A stretch of DNA of 64,000 nucleotides from Cylicocyclus nassatus (GCA_958299035.1 CATQJL010000112.1:11942880-12006879), one strand, 5' to 3'. Positions 11,873 through 23,592 are shown, counted from the first letter of the stretch. Translations and numbers: made by a program. Notes: generated by a model not told the origin, from the sequence alone.

Positions 11873-12585
11873 TTAGGCCGTTCCAAAATTAAATTCCTTT
11901 TTTGGATAATCCAAGCTGTTTTTTTTTCCTAGTAAACTTAGGGTATCATTCGACAGAAAGATTAGGCTCTACAGAATGACCACCAATGATCCGTCTAAGC
12001 CGCATCCTATGTAAAGTATGAAGCCAAAGTTTGTCACCTGAAAATTGGATTTTCGCGAGGAAAAGCCCTACAGACCTCCAGCTTGATCATTACACAATAG
12101 GCACATAAAGCGAGAAAAAAATAGTCCAAAAATGGCAAACTCCGCCCCCGCTCTTCCCACATATGTCATCGTATACTACAAGCCTTTCTAAATATATTCC
12201 ACAAAACTTTACCCTTGCATGTGCTCTTATGACCGAGAAATACCAAGTTTTACATAAAAAACCCGAAAAAGTGAAATTTTGGAATTTTTGGACCATCTTT
12301 TCTCAATGTCGAGCCCCGGAAAAATTAAACCAAATACTTTTTGGGTACTACTATGTGTCTATTATATAAAGACCAAGTTGAAGATTTGAGGAATTTTCTG
12401 GAAGGAGATTCGATTCTTAGGGTAGCTGAAGATTTTTGATTTTTGGTTTCAAATTCTACCTGGGTTACGACTCATGGGCCTTTTTGTAGAGCTTGCTCCG
12501 CTTTATCGGATGGTACCCTAAGTATTAAGAAGACAAAAACAGCTCATTTCATTTGAAAATGGAGTTTACTTTTGGGACAACTCAA
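11873..12585. mobile_element. Palindromic TIR element with shared core
   Basis: Left end TTAGGCCGTTCCAAAA and right end (inverse) TTGAGTTGTCCCAAAA, bordered by TA. The right arm contains, in inverse, GGTACCATCCGATAAAGC and GAGCAAGCTCTACAA, almost the same block as in 17062-18014 although the ends differ. Non-coding; the frames inside are by-products of the fold-back. Confidence 0.7.
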
Positions 12586-13680
12586 TAATTAGACCGAATG
12601 CTAATTTTGGCTTTTATTATCTTTAACAGATTCTTGAGATTATTTAAATTTTTCTGCAGTTCCATCTTCCCCTTCTCCAACGCGCCACATCTGCTTACAA
12701 TGAATCACTCTCTCCAATGTACATGTTCAAGGTGAATCCTCACTCATAGTTCCTCTTGGCACTGGGCCAATATTTACATAGAACCTGCCAGCGCTCATCG
12801 CTTACTTGGCGGACACCATGAGTGCTTGCTCGTCGTGGTCTTCTTCATCGTTCCGCGACAAGCATCGACTGTCATGTGATCATATAAAAATCCGTAAACA
12901 TTCGAACACATCTTTTTCACATCTTTTTGATTTCAAGGCTGTATTTGCAATTTTTATGGGGTTTTCTAATGATATGCGATGCAAATGCAACACTTTTCCA
13001 CGAAATATTTTATCTCTAAAAGCTTTGAGGTCAGTGCTTACAAGTATCATAATCGGCTTCCCATATTCTGTTTTCTTCCAGACTAGCATCGATTTCCACA
13101 TTTTGAAGCGAGTTTTGGATTGTTTCATATTCTTCAGTGTTTTGATTCGGTAGCCATATGCCTTTGACTCTATAAAGCTTAAAATGAACAATCAGAGAAG
13201 GTTTCTCTTAACTCTCTAACTGTACAATGTCTCAAATCAAGTTAGAATTCTTTTGAACTTAATACTCTAACAACTGAGTTCTATTAAGAAAACATTATCC
13301 AAAAAAATTATCAAAAAAATTATTCTTAATCACACGCTTTTAAGGCGCAGTTTAGAACTATAAAACATTTTTATATAAGAGACTTGAGGACTTAAATGCA
13401 TTTCCATCAAGATCAGATTACAACACCCATAACAACTTCAAATGTGAAATTCCCTCTGCTCATTTCCATATATGTGGAGATGCAGATGTCGAAAACGCCT
13501 TTCTTTGCTACACAAAAAACTTTGCTTTGAACGGTTACAAAACTAAGGTCATTAAGTTTAGCTTGAAAATGAAAGTCAACGCTTGTAGAACAGAATTGGC
13601 TCTTTCAGATAATGCAGATATTTTGCCGTAAACCAACCGCTTCACCAGAAAACGACGATAATAACAAAATCGCTACGAAC
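12586..13680. other. Intergenic with overlapping opposed ORFs
   Basis: Two mutually antisense frames lie at 12806-13153 (+) and 12880-13191 (-). The minus frame (about 103 aa, lysine-rich, with KKTEYGKPIMILVST) looks more protein-like, but has no recognised domain or splice context. Neither is called as a gene. Confidence 0.3.
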
Positions 13681-14192
13681 TCAAAAGCAGCGTCCAGGCA
13701 AATCTGAAAGGGGGTTCTGATGTGGAAAGTAATTATGGGGCCCTAACTAAGACACTGCCCAAGCGGCAGCTCAAATGGTGAACTCCCAGTTGAGATATTC
13801 GCCTCCAAACTGGATCCCGTGATTGTATTCGCATGAAGGGTGGAGGAACGAACACCTCAACTGGTACCGCCTCCGCGGACTATTGGTCCCAACACGATGC
13901 ATAACAGCAAGACAAAAGGACCAGCAGCCCGCGGAGGCGGTACCTAATTGAGGTGTTCGTTCCTCCACCCTCGCATGAATTATGGCGCAAAGCGTGGGTC
14001 CTCGCGCGAAACTGCCATGAACCCATGCGAACACCATCCGGGGCTCCATTTTGGAGGCGCATATTTCAGCCGTTAATGATTCACCAGCGCTGCCGCTTGG
14101 GTAGTGCCTTAGGGCCCCAAAATTACCCTAAAAGTGAGACCCGTAGACCTACATACCCGTAGACCCAGATTTGCCTAGACGCTGCCTTTAAG
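13681..14192. mobile_element. TIR element with internal inverted repeat
   Basis: The ends are AGCAGCGTCCAGGCAAATCT (near 13686) and its inverse AGATTTGCCTAGACGCTGC (near 14168). Inside, GGAGGAACGAACACCTCAA (near 13842) is mirrored by its inverse near 13949, so the core is also fold-back. The ends are related to those at 37405-37820. No coding capacity. Confidence 0.7.
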
Positions 14193-14854
14193 GAACGACG
14201 TAATAATTGTTAAAAGGTCCAAAAAAGGGAGAGACCGGAGCTTGCTTTGTAAATCAAGTAATATTTGACTTTCTTTAGGAACTAACTTACAAATTCTACC
14301 ATTTTCATTATAATCAGTGATTAAAAGCCGTTGTGCTAATTTCTCTAAGAGATCAAACATTTTTATTTTTATTAGTCTTATATTCTTCTCGCATTCTTAT
14401 GGAAAGGAAAAGGTTGATCAGACCGAATATTATCTGCTCAATTTTTTTGTTTGTGAAAAAACCAGAGGCTAAATTTGTACTCTGGTCATCTCATGGTACG
14501 GACATCAGAAACATGCACGTACAGTAGGCTCTCATCATCTCGACTCGCTGTAAAGAGCAAAGTTTCTGTTGATTCGATGTGATTGAATATAAATCGCTGT
14601 AATCAATGAGGCGAATCTTTGCATAAATTTCAATAAATTTCGAAGTTCGTACTTTGCTCAAACCAGCAAACCTGTCTGGTAGCATCATTTAAATTTCTCC
14701 TGTAAAACTTCACAGCCGGCAATCTACTCTTCAATTTGCATTTTAGCCATGTTTATTGTTCAAGATTTTCGTATTGTTTCCTCTTTCCAAATTTTTTCTT
14801 GTTATTAGTTTTACCGTATATGAAATACTGATAATCTAGATATTCTACCTTTCG
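14193..14854. other. Upstream region of the GST gene
   Basis: Short minus-strand frames (14175-14360, 14491-14688) have no domain or splice support. The promoter of the downstream GST gene probably lies here, but no clear core element or trans-splice acceptor can be pointed out. Confidence 0.3.
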
Positions 14855-17800
14855 ATGGTTGACAAACTCGAACTGGTTTCGCTAAAGGGCAGAGGTCGAG
14901 CTGAAGCCGTAAGGCTTATGCTAGTCTTCTCCGAGTGTCCATTTACGGATACGAGACTCACCATTGCTGAATGGAAACTGAGGAAAAAGAGAGGTATGGA
15001 AAGCTTAATGAAGCAACACAAATAGAAATTACCGTGACCCTTACAGAAAATTACAATTTTCACTTCTACATAAATATTTCAGAAAATTCCATGTTCCATT
15101 TTCATAACCTACTTTGAATAGTAGTCATCAAAATGATGTGCTAGTTATTTCCTTTCTCTTCTGTAGCAATCCTGCTTCCTCTTAAAGAACCCTTCATAAA
15201 ATAATACTCCAAATTATAATTTCAATAGTTTTACTTTCGATGTGTTAGGCATCTTTTCAAAAAGAAAAACAAGGTCTTCTAAGGTGAATAGTTTTTTTTT
15301 ATTTCACTTTCTTTGTGTATTATTATTCATAAATAAACAACCCTGAATTTTCCTTATTTTCAGATGCTTTTGATGAAGAAACGAAACTACCAGTGCTGAT
15401 CATAGATAACACCTATCGCATCATTGGGGTGTACGAAATATCGAAATGGGTTGCTGAGAAAAATGGTGAGTTTATTAATCTATTATTTAGATTCTCTATT
15501 TTTATCGAATTCATTTCGATACTTCACATAAGCAGAAACTCGTCTGATTTGAGCAGTGAATTGTTAGTAATCATCATAATCGATTACGTAGAGTCTTCTG
15601 GAGAATTTTGCAGCTTTTTTTGAACTATTGGCAATTCACAGAGAACAATGATAGATAAACACTCGAAATCGTATTCACCAGCCTAACTTCCTCTTTGCAG
15701 CAACTATGTTTGCAGAGTGATTCTCTGTTAATTACCTTGTTGAAGACCAAGATTTCGTTCAAATTGCTTGAATTTCGCGAAATTTGAGATCATTCTTTCA
15801 GAACTAGCGGATTTGGGTTAAGAGGATAGCGGACACTTTGAAGTGATGTCCTTTATTCGCTCCTCAATCGGCTATCCAGAATTTTCTGAATGCTCATTCC
15901 GGAGTTCTTGATTTGAAGCTTTCAAAACTTCCCTACCACAAACTTTGCAGCATAAATGATAAATAAGCTCTTATAGTTTAATTAAAGCAAAATCTTGCTT
16001 GCAAAGCTCGCACTTGTAGAATTGAAATTATAGAAAGGTATTTTTGAGCAGTTGATTTTCTGACAGATTTGAAGAGACGAGTTCAGATTATAGCAATGAA
16101 AAACTATTTTTGTGAACCTTGTAGTCAGTTAGGATAAGCTCAAAAGAATTATTGTACCGGGAAAAAATTTATCTGAATCATTAAACACCTTTGGAATAAA
16201 GGAAAAATAGAAAATTAGAATGAAATAAAATGCCTTTGAATTGCCTCAGAATTCGCTAAAATTTTTGCACAATAGAGTAATCCAACATGATGAACACGAA
16301 TATCATATTGACGCTAATATGAAAATTCAAATTCCTTGACTTTACGAAAGAGGCCTTTTCATGCGAAACGGGTCTCATTTCTGTGATCACCATGTTAAAT
16401 AACCCCCATAGACCAAGTTTCAGCAAAATCTGATGCAATCTAAACATTTTTCACTCTACCGTAAAACTACCGTAACCCTTACATAAAATGGCAAAATTCG
16501 GCAAAGTTTGCATTCACAATTTATATCATTATCTTAACATCGCCAGATAATTAACGCGTTACGTTCAAAAAGAAAAAGGTTGTATGAAAGTTGCTTTACT
16601 TATGTGCCAACCTAATACTTTTAGATAGTCTCATGCAGAAGTAAAATAGACGAAGCTATCCTCGAGGATTATGAAAAGAAATAAATCAAGAAACAACTGC
16701 TGAAAAGAAAGAAAAAAGCTTCGCCAGCTCCGTTTAAAGCAATCACCATGTACTTCTTGCGGTTGAGTTTGAGAAATGGTGGCACAAGTTTTCGGAAGAA
16801 CATAGATTTTTTGTAATTTCTTTTTAAGTTATACCACCTCAAATTTTGAGCAAAAACGGAGCAATTTGCCTATATGTAAAAAATTCAACATGTAAATGAA
16901 GTATATATTTGTTAAGATCTTTATGGTGGATTGCCTGGCGAAAGAAAAGATATCGAAGAAGTCATAGCAACACTTGATGAGTTGCATAAAGGACTCGCAC
17001 CAACACTTCGAGCCACTTTGACCAGGAATTACGACGAAAGGGTAAGTTTTGCACATAAATATTAGGTTGTTACATAAGTCTTGTTACACTTAACTTCTAA
17101 CGGCGATAAGTCATATATCTCATAGTCTTTGCAGGACTCCAAGGTACCATTCGATAGAGCAAAGCAAGCTCTACAAGATGGTCTGCAAAAGTTCGCACCA
17201 GCTCCGACCCACCGTAAGTTTGCACCCAAAATCTGAGTCGTACTGAAATTCAAAAAATCGCGAAAAATTCATATCTTTGTTCAAACAAATCCTACGGATC
17301 TCTCTCCAACTTGCTCACAAAAATTGCCCGCTATATCAAACACTCATATGTACCGTTGCTGTATTTTTTCCTTATCTAGAAATCGAGAAAAAGAATTTTT
17401 CTAGTTTTTACAAAAACGAAGCTATGCTGTTTCTTTTCATGTAGCTGTATACTACAAGCCCTTAGAAGTATAACCGTAAATTTTCAGCTTTTCAGAAGCT
17501 CTAATTTTTGAAAAATACCAAATTTAGCTTTTATCACTCGGGTGTTCAATGCTAAATTAGGTAATTTTCGAAAACTAGGGCTTCTGGGAAGCTGAAAATT
17601 TACGCTCATACTTCTAAGAGCTTGTAGTGTACAGCTACATGAAAAGAAACAGCATAGCTTCATTTTTGCAAAAACTAAAAAAAATTCTTTTTCTCGGTTT
17701 CTAGATAAGGAAAAAATACAGCAACGGTACATATGAGTGTTTGATATAGTGGGCAATTTTTGTGAGCAAGTTGGAGATCCGTAGGATTTGTCTGAACAAA

Positions 17801-18388
17801 GATATGAATTTTTTGCGATTTTTTGAATTTCAGTACGACTCAGATTTTGGGTGCAAACTTACGGTGGGTCGGAGCTGGTGCGAACTTCTGCAGACCATCT
17901 TGTAGAGCTTGCTTTGCTCTATCGAATGGTACCTTGGAGTCCTGCAAAGACTATGAGATGTATGACTTATCGCCGTTAGAAGTTAAGTGTAACAAGACTT
18001 ATGTAACAACCTAATATTATCATTAGAAAAAAGTTCTTAATAATTTCGTAGTTTTCAGCGTGCTGTATGGAATGAATTCAAGGAAAAAACGCTTATTCCA
18101 TGCCTCGAGAAATATGAAAAAGAGCTAGCAGACAGGATGTTCCTAGTTGGAACAAACGTTAGTTTCCTTAACGCGTTTTTGCTCTGCACATTCAGTAAAA
18201 TTTCAATTTTTCCCTTTCAGATTTCTTGGGCTGACATCGCACTGATCGAAGTACTTACTCGATTGCAAAGTTGCTATGATAGCTTTTATCTAGCACATTT
18301 TCCGGTACTGAAGGAATATTGTCACAGATTTGAAACACTTCCGATTATGCGGCCATACATCCAAACCAGGCCTGAAACACATTTCTGA
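14855..18388 (+). CDS. Glutathione S-transferase-like, sigma type, 5 exons
   Basis: Exons 14855-14993, 15364-15465, 16917-17041, 18059-18157 and 18221-18388 have GT-AG borders and matching phases. They sum to 633 nt, i.e. 210 aa, the usual GST length. The N-terminal thioredoxin-like half is marked by KGRGRAEAVRLML (residues 11-23) and KLPVLIIDN. The C-terminal helical half has FLVGTN-ISWADIALIEV, the conserved N-cap/Asp region. GSTs conjugate or bind hydrophobic compounds with cytosolic glutathione. Here the position of the catalytic Tyr (two residues before KGRG) is Ser9, and the Gln-Ser pair that binds glutathione reads as Ile-Gly/Val. It may therefore be a binding protein or a divergent enzyme. 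Acceptors are TTTTCAG, TTAAG, TTTTCAG and CTTTCAG. Intron 3 carries a palindromic element. The start is the first ATG in frame. Confidence 0.85.
15466..16916 (+). other. GST intron 2, nothing coding
   Basis: A 1.45-kb intron with no supported exon on either strand. Short frames at 16256-16447 and 16829-17056 on the minus strand are incidental; the latter is antisense to exon 3. Confidence 0.5.
17062..18014. mobile_element. Near-complete palindrome element in GST intron 3
   Basis: Ends TTAGGTTGTTACATAAGTC and its exact inverse, with TA on both sides. The two arms (about 470 bp each) mirror each other almost perfectly about a centre near 17538, so each half encodes the same spurious 63-codon frame in opposite directions. 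Near 17143 is GGTACCATTCGATAGAGC and AAGCAAGCTCTACAA, the core shared with other elements. TTAGGTTGT ends with TA duplication fit mariner-type elements. Confidence 0.85.
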
Positions 18389-19803
18389 CCTCTTTGCATC
18401 AGCAAATTTGTAAATTTCAATATAGTTGTGGATAGTGATAATATTTTCATAATCGATAGGTAATTAGGAATCGTTAGAGATTATATTGAAAACCATGCTG
18501 AAATTTTGTAGCCTATAGTAGTTCGATGTACAATACACAATGTATATATACAGCGTTCCTGTCTCTTCCAAATATTTGATCTTAATATCTGCTGAATTAT
18601 TTATGGAGAGGCACTACTTTCTAGTTCCCCTTTTAATCATCATTAATGCAGCTACAAATTCATTTCTGCAAAATGTTGCACTGATATATGTATTATGGCG
18701 AATAGTGTAATTTTCCGTTACAAATGTGTACATCTGTTGTTCTTATGTACAGAATTTATTTCTGCTTAATTGAGCTAATGCCTTACTCAATCAGACAAAT
18801 ATTCTTTATTTTGTTATTACTGCAATATAAACTTGTGCTTCTATAACTATATCGAAGCTCTTTTTCAGGTGACAGAAGAATTCAGAGTGCTTTAGGCAGA
18901 GGGTTTATCGGCAAAAGTCATGTTTCCACAGACTCATCTATCTGCGACATAATGAAGTTCCAGTTAGCTCCGTCAGCGGATTAGAAGTTAGATTAGAGAA
19001 TCAAAAAACACTGTCTTTCATCTCTAGTACAAACAGGACAAAAAAATGTTAACAGATAAACTTCAGATGGATGCTTTGGGTACACAGCCAAGCATTTCAG
19101 TACAGCTGGTCGTTTGTGAGCGAGGTGTTCGATAGCAAAGATTACCCGATCTACCAGTCATCAATGTTGGAAATAGGTGTAGCGGTTTGACTTTAAAACA
19201 GGATATATAAGAGGTGGAAAAGTGGGAACCGCGAGCAGAAGAGGAGTAGAAAGTGCTGAATAGAAGCCAGACTTACTGACCAAGAATAGCCCTGGTGGAG
19301 GGTCAAATCGGAGGCTTATCCTAAATACCAAGATGTAATTGTAGTCCTTGTTTATTGTTGGCTTCAGAGCCGTGTTGTTGTTCTGTCATTTGGATAAGCA
19401 CACTGTGTGCTAATCTTTCAGCCCCAGGGCCCGTAGTAAACCCCTCTTGGTTGTCACAACATAGAGGGACTATGTCATGATAGCTCGCAGTGTCTCGCAA
19501 GACTATAGCGAGCTATCCGCAGGGCGCCGCAAAACGAGCGTCTCCGCGTGTCATCGAACCACTGATGACCGCGATAACAGCGCGCATTCGCGCTGCGCTA
19601 TAGGTAGCCATGTGCTATAGAGCATTTGCAAACAAGGCAAGACTGCGCAAGGCTTTTCTTGCGAGAGTAGGTAAATCAATCAGAGGAAATCCAATAACAG
19701 ACCATCCTTGCGTGAGCGCGCCTATTTCTCCATTTTTAATTCTGTATCTTATGTTTGCATGCATTGATAATAGGGTAACGCAGTTGATCTCCGTCTGTTA
19801 CAG
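18389..19803. other. Intergenic between GST and Harbinger copy 1
   Basis: AT-rich to about 19.3 kb, then more GC-rich. The segment 19440-19610, with CAGGGCGCCGCAAAACG, resembles the composition of sequence upstream of the second Harbinger copy (around 51.7 kb), so it may be a decayed part of the element. No intact gene. Confidence 0.35.
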
Positions 19804-20705
19804 AATAATGCTTATTTTTGCGCACCGTGCTGTAAGAAGGAGCGCCAATATCCGCTACGGGAGGCTGCACCCTATCCGACTTTTCCATCAAAACCAGCGG
19901 ATATTGGCGCGGAAGTTTCGAATGGAAGAGCAGCATTTGAAGAGAATATGCCGACTGCTTGCACCGCTGATAGGAGGGCGTGAAACTCCAAACTGGTCCG
20001 TTAGTTTGGAGAACAAGGTCAGTACGATTTTCCAAGATTTGCTCATCTATGGTTTGTGTTACTGAAATGTTAATGTTATGCACATACGCGTATGACGCAA
20101 TTATCTCGCACGCATGACTCAAACATGCAGAAGATTCCTAGGACACACGTGTCTGTTAGCGCAGTGCGTGCGAGCGGGGGTTTGTCGGGGTATCTTAGGG
20201 GATCAAATCCTGCACGGGGAAAATTTTTGCAAACAAGCAGAGATATGTCTGAGTAGATGTTCAGCTTGTTAGCTTTAAGAAAGGCTTCTTAACTTAATAT
20301 AAAACTAAATGTCTCCTCATTTAGGTTGTCATTGCTCTTCGTTACTTGTCAACCAACGCTCACCAAGAGGTTTTGGCGGACATCATTGGTGTCAGCCAGA
20401 AAACAGTTTCGAATGCGGTGAGAGTGGTTGTCCGCGCTCTCAACCACCCCCTAATCGTGCGGCACTTCATCCGCTGCCGATTAGGGGACGAGCAGTTCTG
20501 CCGAATGAATGCCGACGCCTTCGCCCGAACCGGAGCATTTCCGAACATCATCGGAGCCGTTGACGGAAGCTGCATACGGTTACAGAAGCCGGCACATTCT
20601 GGCTGGCAGTACTACTGCCGCAAGGGCTTCACAGCCCTGAATGTGCTGGCTGCTGTTGACGCCCGCGGACGGTTTATGTACATAAATGCGAACTTCCCGG
20701 GGTCT
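19804..20705 (+). pseudogene. PIF/Harbinger transposase, truncated (copy 1)
   Basis: Exon 1 (19804-20017, ATG at 19808) follows a GTTACAG acceptor and ends AACAAG|GTCAGT. Exon 2 starts at 20325 after CATTTAG, in phase. The exon 2 peptide has the Harbinger signature NIIGAVDGSCI (first catalytic Asp), YYCRKGF and VDARGRFMYINANFPGS. The alignment to copy 2 stops right after PGS, so the second Asp and the Glu of the DDE triad are missing. The frame then runs into a 21-bp tandem repeat. The protein would cut and paste its element at TWA sites in the nucleus, but this copy cannot be active. Copy 2 at 52209-53598 is the guide for its structure. Confidence 0.8.
20157..20210 (+). promoter_or_regulatory. 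tRNA-like A/B boxes in Harbinger intron (copy 1)
   Basis: Within the transposase intron, TAGCGCAGTGCG (20157-20168) matches an A-box and GGATCAAATCC (20200-20210) a B-box, at tRNA-like spacing. A full cloverleaf does not form well. The second Harbinger copy has a similar pair in the same intron (52563-52612). Confidence 0.35.
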
Positions 20706-20728
20706 ATCCCGGTATCAGTAGCGTCATT

Positions 20729-20779
20729 CCGTGCCAGACCGTGCCAGGTCCGTGCCAGACCGTGCCAGGTCCGTGTCAG
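20729..20779 (+). repeat. 21-bp tandem repeat at the transposase break
   Basis: Two units of CCGTGCCAGACCGTGCCAGG(T) and the start of a third replace the rest of the transposase. The GTGCCAG motif is also the core of the minisatellite after Harbinger copy 2. Confidence 0.75.
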
Positions 20780-21490
20780 CTGTGTTCTGAGAGGGGCAAT
20801 GCAATGCCTTCATCTGCGAGGTACCCTCAAAGCCGGAGTCTCTCCAGGTGGTGGTTTCGGCTATTTTTGACTTGAAAGTCATCAAACGGAGAGTTTTTGA
20901 GCAGGGAAATACTATTCGTAAGATGGGAACATATAGATCGACATGGACCGTCTCTTTCTTTCACCTCTTCTGTGAGTTTAGATACGAAGTGAAACTGTCT
21001 GCAGAACTAGTGATTTGGGATCAGTTTGGGTTAGAGTTCCGAAACGAAGGAAAGCTAGCGAAAAACGGTCTAGGCTTATTGGCAAACTCTCGTGTGTTGT
21101 ATAAGAATTAGAGAACCCGATATCTTTATTCATTTTTCAAGTGAAAACAATTATGAGATCGTGAGATTCGCTTTAGTGAAAAATGTCCAATGCTCTAATC
21201 TCGGGAAAGATCCATTAATAAGAACACAAACAATGCATAATGCTTAACTTTGAAAATTACCCTCGAATTGTAAGCAATAACGTGATATCGATGAATACCG
21301 TATAAATGCAAATAAAATCACAAAAACTTGAGCTCTAATTGTTCTTGTATACTGTAAAATTTGGGTGCTAGTGTTGAGGAACCGTTTGAGAAGACATAAC
21401 CATGTCCCGATACCCGCAACACCGATTCCCTTTTACGAAAAAGTATTTGAAAATTTATCAAAATGTTCATGACTCAAAAAATTAGCGTAC
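20780..21490. other. Intergenic, nothing supported
   Basis: A plus frame at 20848-21111 has no domain. No partner exon for the RRM exon at 21491-21695 was found in this interval on the minus strand. Confidence 0.35.
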
Positions 21491-21695
21491 CTTTGAAGAA
21501 ATTCTTCACATCCTCAGTTGTTGCAGAAAATGGTAGACCTCGAAGTCGAATCACTTTGCCTTCATCTGTGACAAGGCCAGCGCGCTTGAGGTTCGTGAGT
21601 TCATCAATTGATACGGTGAAAACTGCAAATGTTCCCATTGGTATGCTCATCCATCTAGCTGCACACTGTGCAGATGTGCACGCTCCATAGAAGCG
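21491..21695 (-). CDS. Orphan exon, half RRM (hnRNP H/F-like)
   Basis: The minus-strand exon is bounded by a CCAAAAAG acceptor and an AAAG|GTACGC donor. It encodes about 68 aa ending DEGKVIRLRGLPFSATTEDV then KNFFK. VIRLRGLPFSAT is the RNP2 strand and first helix of a quasi-RRM as found in hnRNP H/F and ESRP proteins, which bind G-rich RNA in splicing. The second half of the RRM (RNP1) should be in the next exon at lower coordinates and is not visible. Upstream residues (RAGLVTDEG) fit an inter-RRM linker. It could belong to a large gene with long introns interrupted by the Harbinger insertion, or be an isolated duplicate. Confidence 0.55.
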
Positions 21696-22568
21696 CTTTT
21701 TGGCAGAAAAAAAACTACTGACATACAAGCTTAGGTAGGCGCCAGACTAACCGATTGCTTGCTTCAGCAGGACGCGGCGCATTAACTGTCACTTGACGTC
21801 ACTTTGTAGGGCCGGTATGCGCGATTTCCAAACAGCAAAAAATTTTTGCTGGCAGGGCCTCCCTATCATTCTCTCATTGCGAGGCTTTTTTATCATCCTT
21901 CAGATCTGGATCTCAACAAGGTCAATGAAGTAATCAAAACTTTAAACGCAAACATGTAGGCGTTGATGATATGAGAATGCGATGGTATTAACGCCTTTCT
22001 AGTCCTTCCAGTACATATAACGGAAGCTCCGAAGATACCCTACCGAAAGTACGCTAATAAGAAGATTTCAGGAATGCGATTTTCAGTTCCTCCTCTTTAT
22101 CCCCCTCCGCGTCCTCCTACTATGCTTCCCCCCATGGGACCCATACTATTCCTGTGATTCCTGCAATTCCTGCGTTTCCTGTTTCTGCGGGTCCCGCAAG
22201 ATGTATATTGCGAAAAAACAATGTATAATGGAATTTGCAAAGCACTCTGCAATGCGGCACATTGGAAGTTGGGAAATCACCGGAATTGCAGAAATACAAG
22301 AATCGCGGGAATCGGCTCCTGGAATAGTATGACCGATCCCAACGGAAATGAAGTGATTCATAGACCAGAAAGTAAAGCAAAAATGATAAGTAAAGCTTAA
22401 GACATACAGATAAAGTGTCGCAATAACATTAAGAAGTAGAACTAAGAAATCCACTGCCTACCTTTAGCTGCGACTCCCATGCAATCGATTGATTTCCGAT
22501 TCTTGCTTCCTACCGATATGGTGCGCGTAAGCTGGCTCCTGTAAAAGCAGCAATAGCACTGTTTAGAG
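21696..22568. other. Intergenic; possible proline-rich terminal exon
   Basis: At 22078 a TTTTCAG acceptor is followed on the plus strand by a short frame encoding PPLYPPPRPPTMLPPMGP and a stop. It could be a last exon, but nothing links it to a gene. The rest has no supported feature. Confidence 0.25.
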
Positions 22569-23592
22569 ATGAATTACGACAGTAGCGAGAGTTACGACGA
22601 CAATTACGAACAAGAATCGCAGCACATTGACATATTGGTATGAAATTTCACTAAAAATCTCATACAAAATGATACGGAGAACCGTTTCCAAGTGACCCTC
22701 GGACTGAAGATTACCCACACTACACAAAACTGCGAAAAAAACATAAACAAATGGCCTCCTACGACCTTCTCGTCTATTTCCGGCGTGACGTCATGCGTCA
22801 CGCCGCGCAATCGGCGTGAGTGCACAAACAGGCGCCACCCGACGGCACAATGCTCCAAAGGACGTTAAAAGCTTATATGTGAATATTGTGGAGCAAGCTA
22901 TGCACAAGCTGATAGAGCTTTTTTAGCCTCATCAGACTATGTAAAGCTTGCGCACCTTTTTGCTCTCCTCTAAAAATCAACCACAATACGTCGAACAAAG
23001 TGATTATGTAATGAAAACTGCCACACTGCAGAAGACGAATTTTAGATTCATAAGCGACAATGATGATACACTGTAACTTTACATGAAGAAAAAAGAAAAA
23101 ACGTACAGCACGCTACATGCAGAAGAACAAAAAATTGGGCTGGATAAGCGAGCTGTGCGCATGCACAATTGATTAGTTCTACTTTCTCCACTACGGTAGT
23201 GACGGCCGTCTGCATTGCGACCTATTACGAGGTTGGCGTAGTCGAGCTCTAGTCTTGCGCTATGTCTCTGCGTCTCCATACTGAACAAAGTATTTCGTCT
23301 TCTTGTACGTCACCACATGTCGCTAGATGTCGCGATATGTGGTGACACATAGCGACAAAGTGCGAGCACCCTGACGCCTTGCATTGATTGCATCCGGCGG
23401 CAATGGTAAAGGATAGCCGCTTTGCCTGCCTCGCAGCACATTAGTCAGCACATGTCACAGCAGGCTCCGAGCTATACGTCACGACAACCGGGGGGTTTAC
23501 TACAGGCCCAGGTTAGCAACCACTCAGCACCATTAAACCCTCCTTACACAAGCGCTATCTTACAAGCTCCATTTTCTTGCTCTAATTTTCGG
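22569..23592 (+). CDS. Tentative two-exon acidic/Q-rich gene fragment
   Basis: Exon 22569-22637 follows GTTTAG, starts ATG and encodes 23 residues rich in Asp, Glu, Ser and Tyr (MNYDSSESYDDNYEQESQ), then a GTATGA donor in phase 0. Exon 23437-23592 follows TCGCAG and is open for 52 codons (HISQHMSQQAPSYTSRQPGG onward, Gln/Pro/Ser-rich), with a GTATGT donor. The phases match. The composition suggests a disordered region of a nuclear or RNA-binding protein. No domain is present, later exons were not found, and the link between the two exons is inference. Confidence 0.3.
22782..22804. promoter_or_regulatory. Perfect dyad containing a CRE-like TGACGTCA
   Basis: GGCGTGACG and CGTCACGCC face each other around TCATG, and the left arm forms TGACGTCA, the consensus for bZIP CREB/ATF factors. 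It lies between the two tentative exons, so a role is speculative. Confidence 0.3.

Noticed and set aside
17823..18014. 63-codon frame present twice, in opposite directions (also 17062-17253)
   Set aside because: The two are mirror arms of one palindrome element, not paralogous exons.
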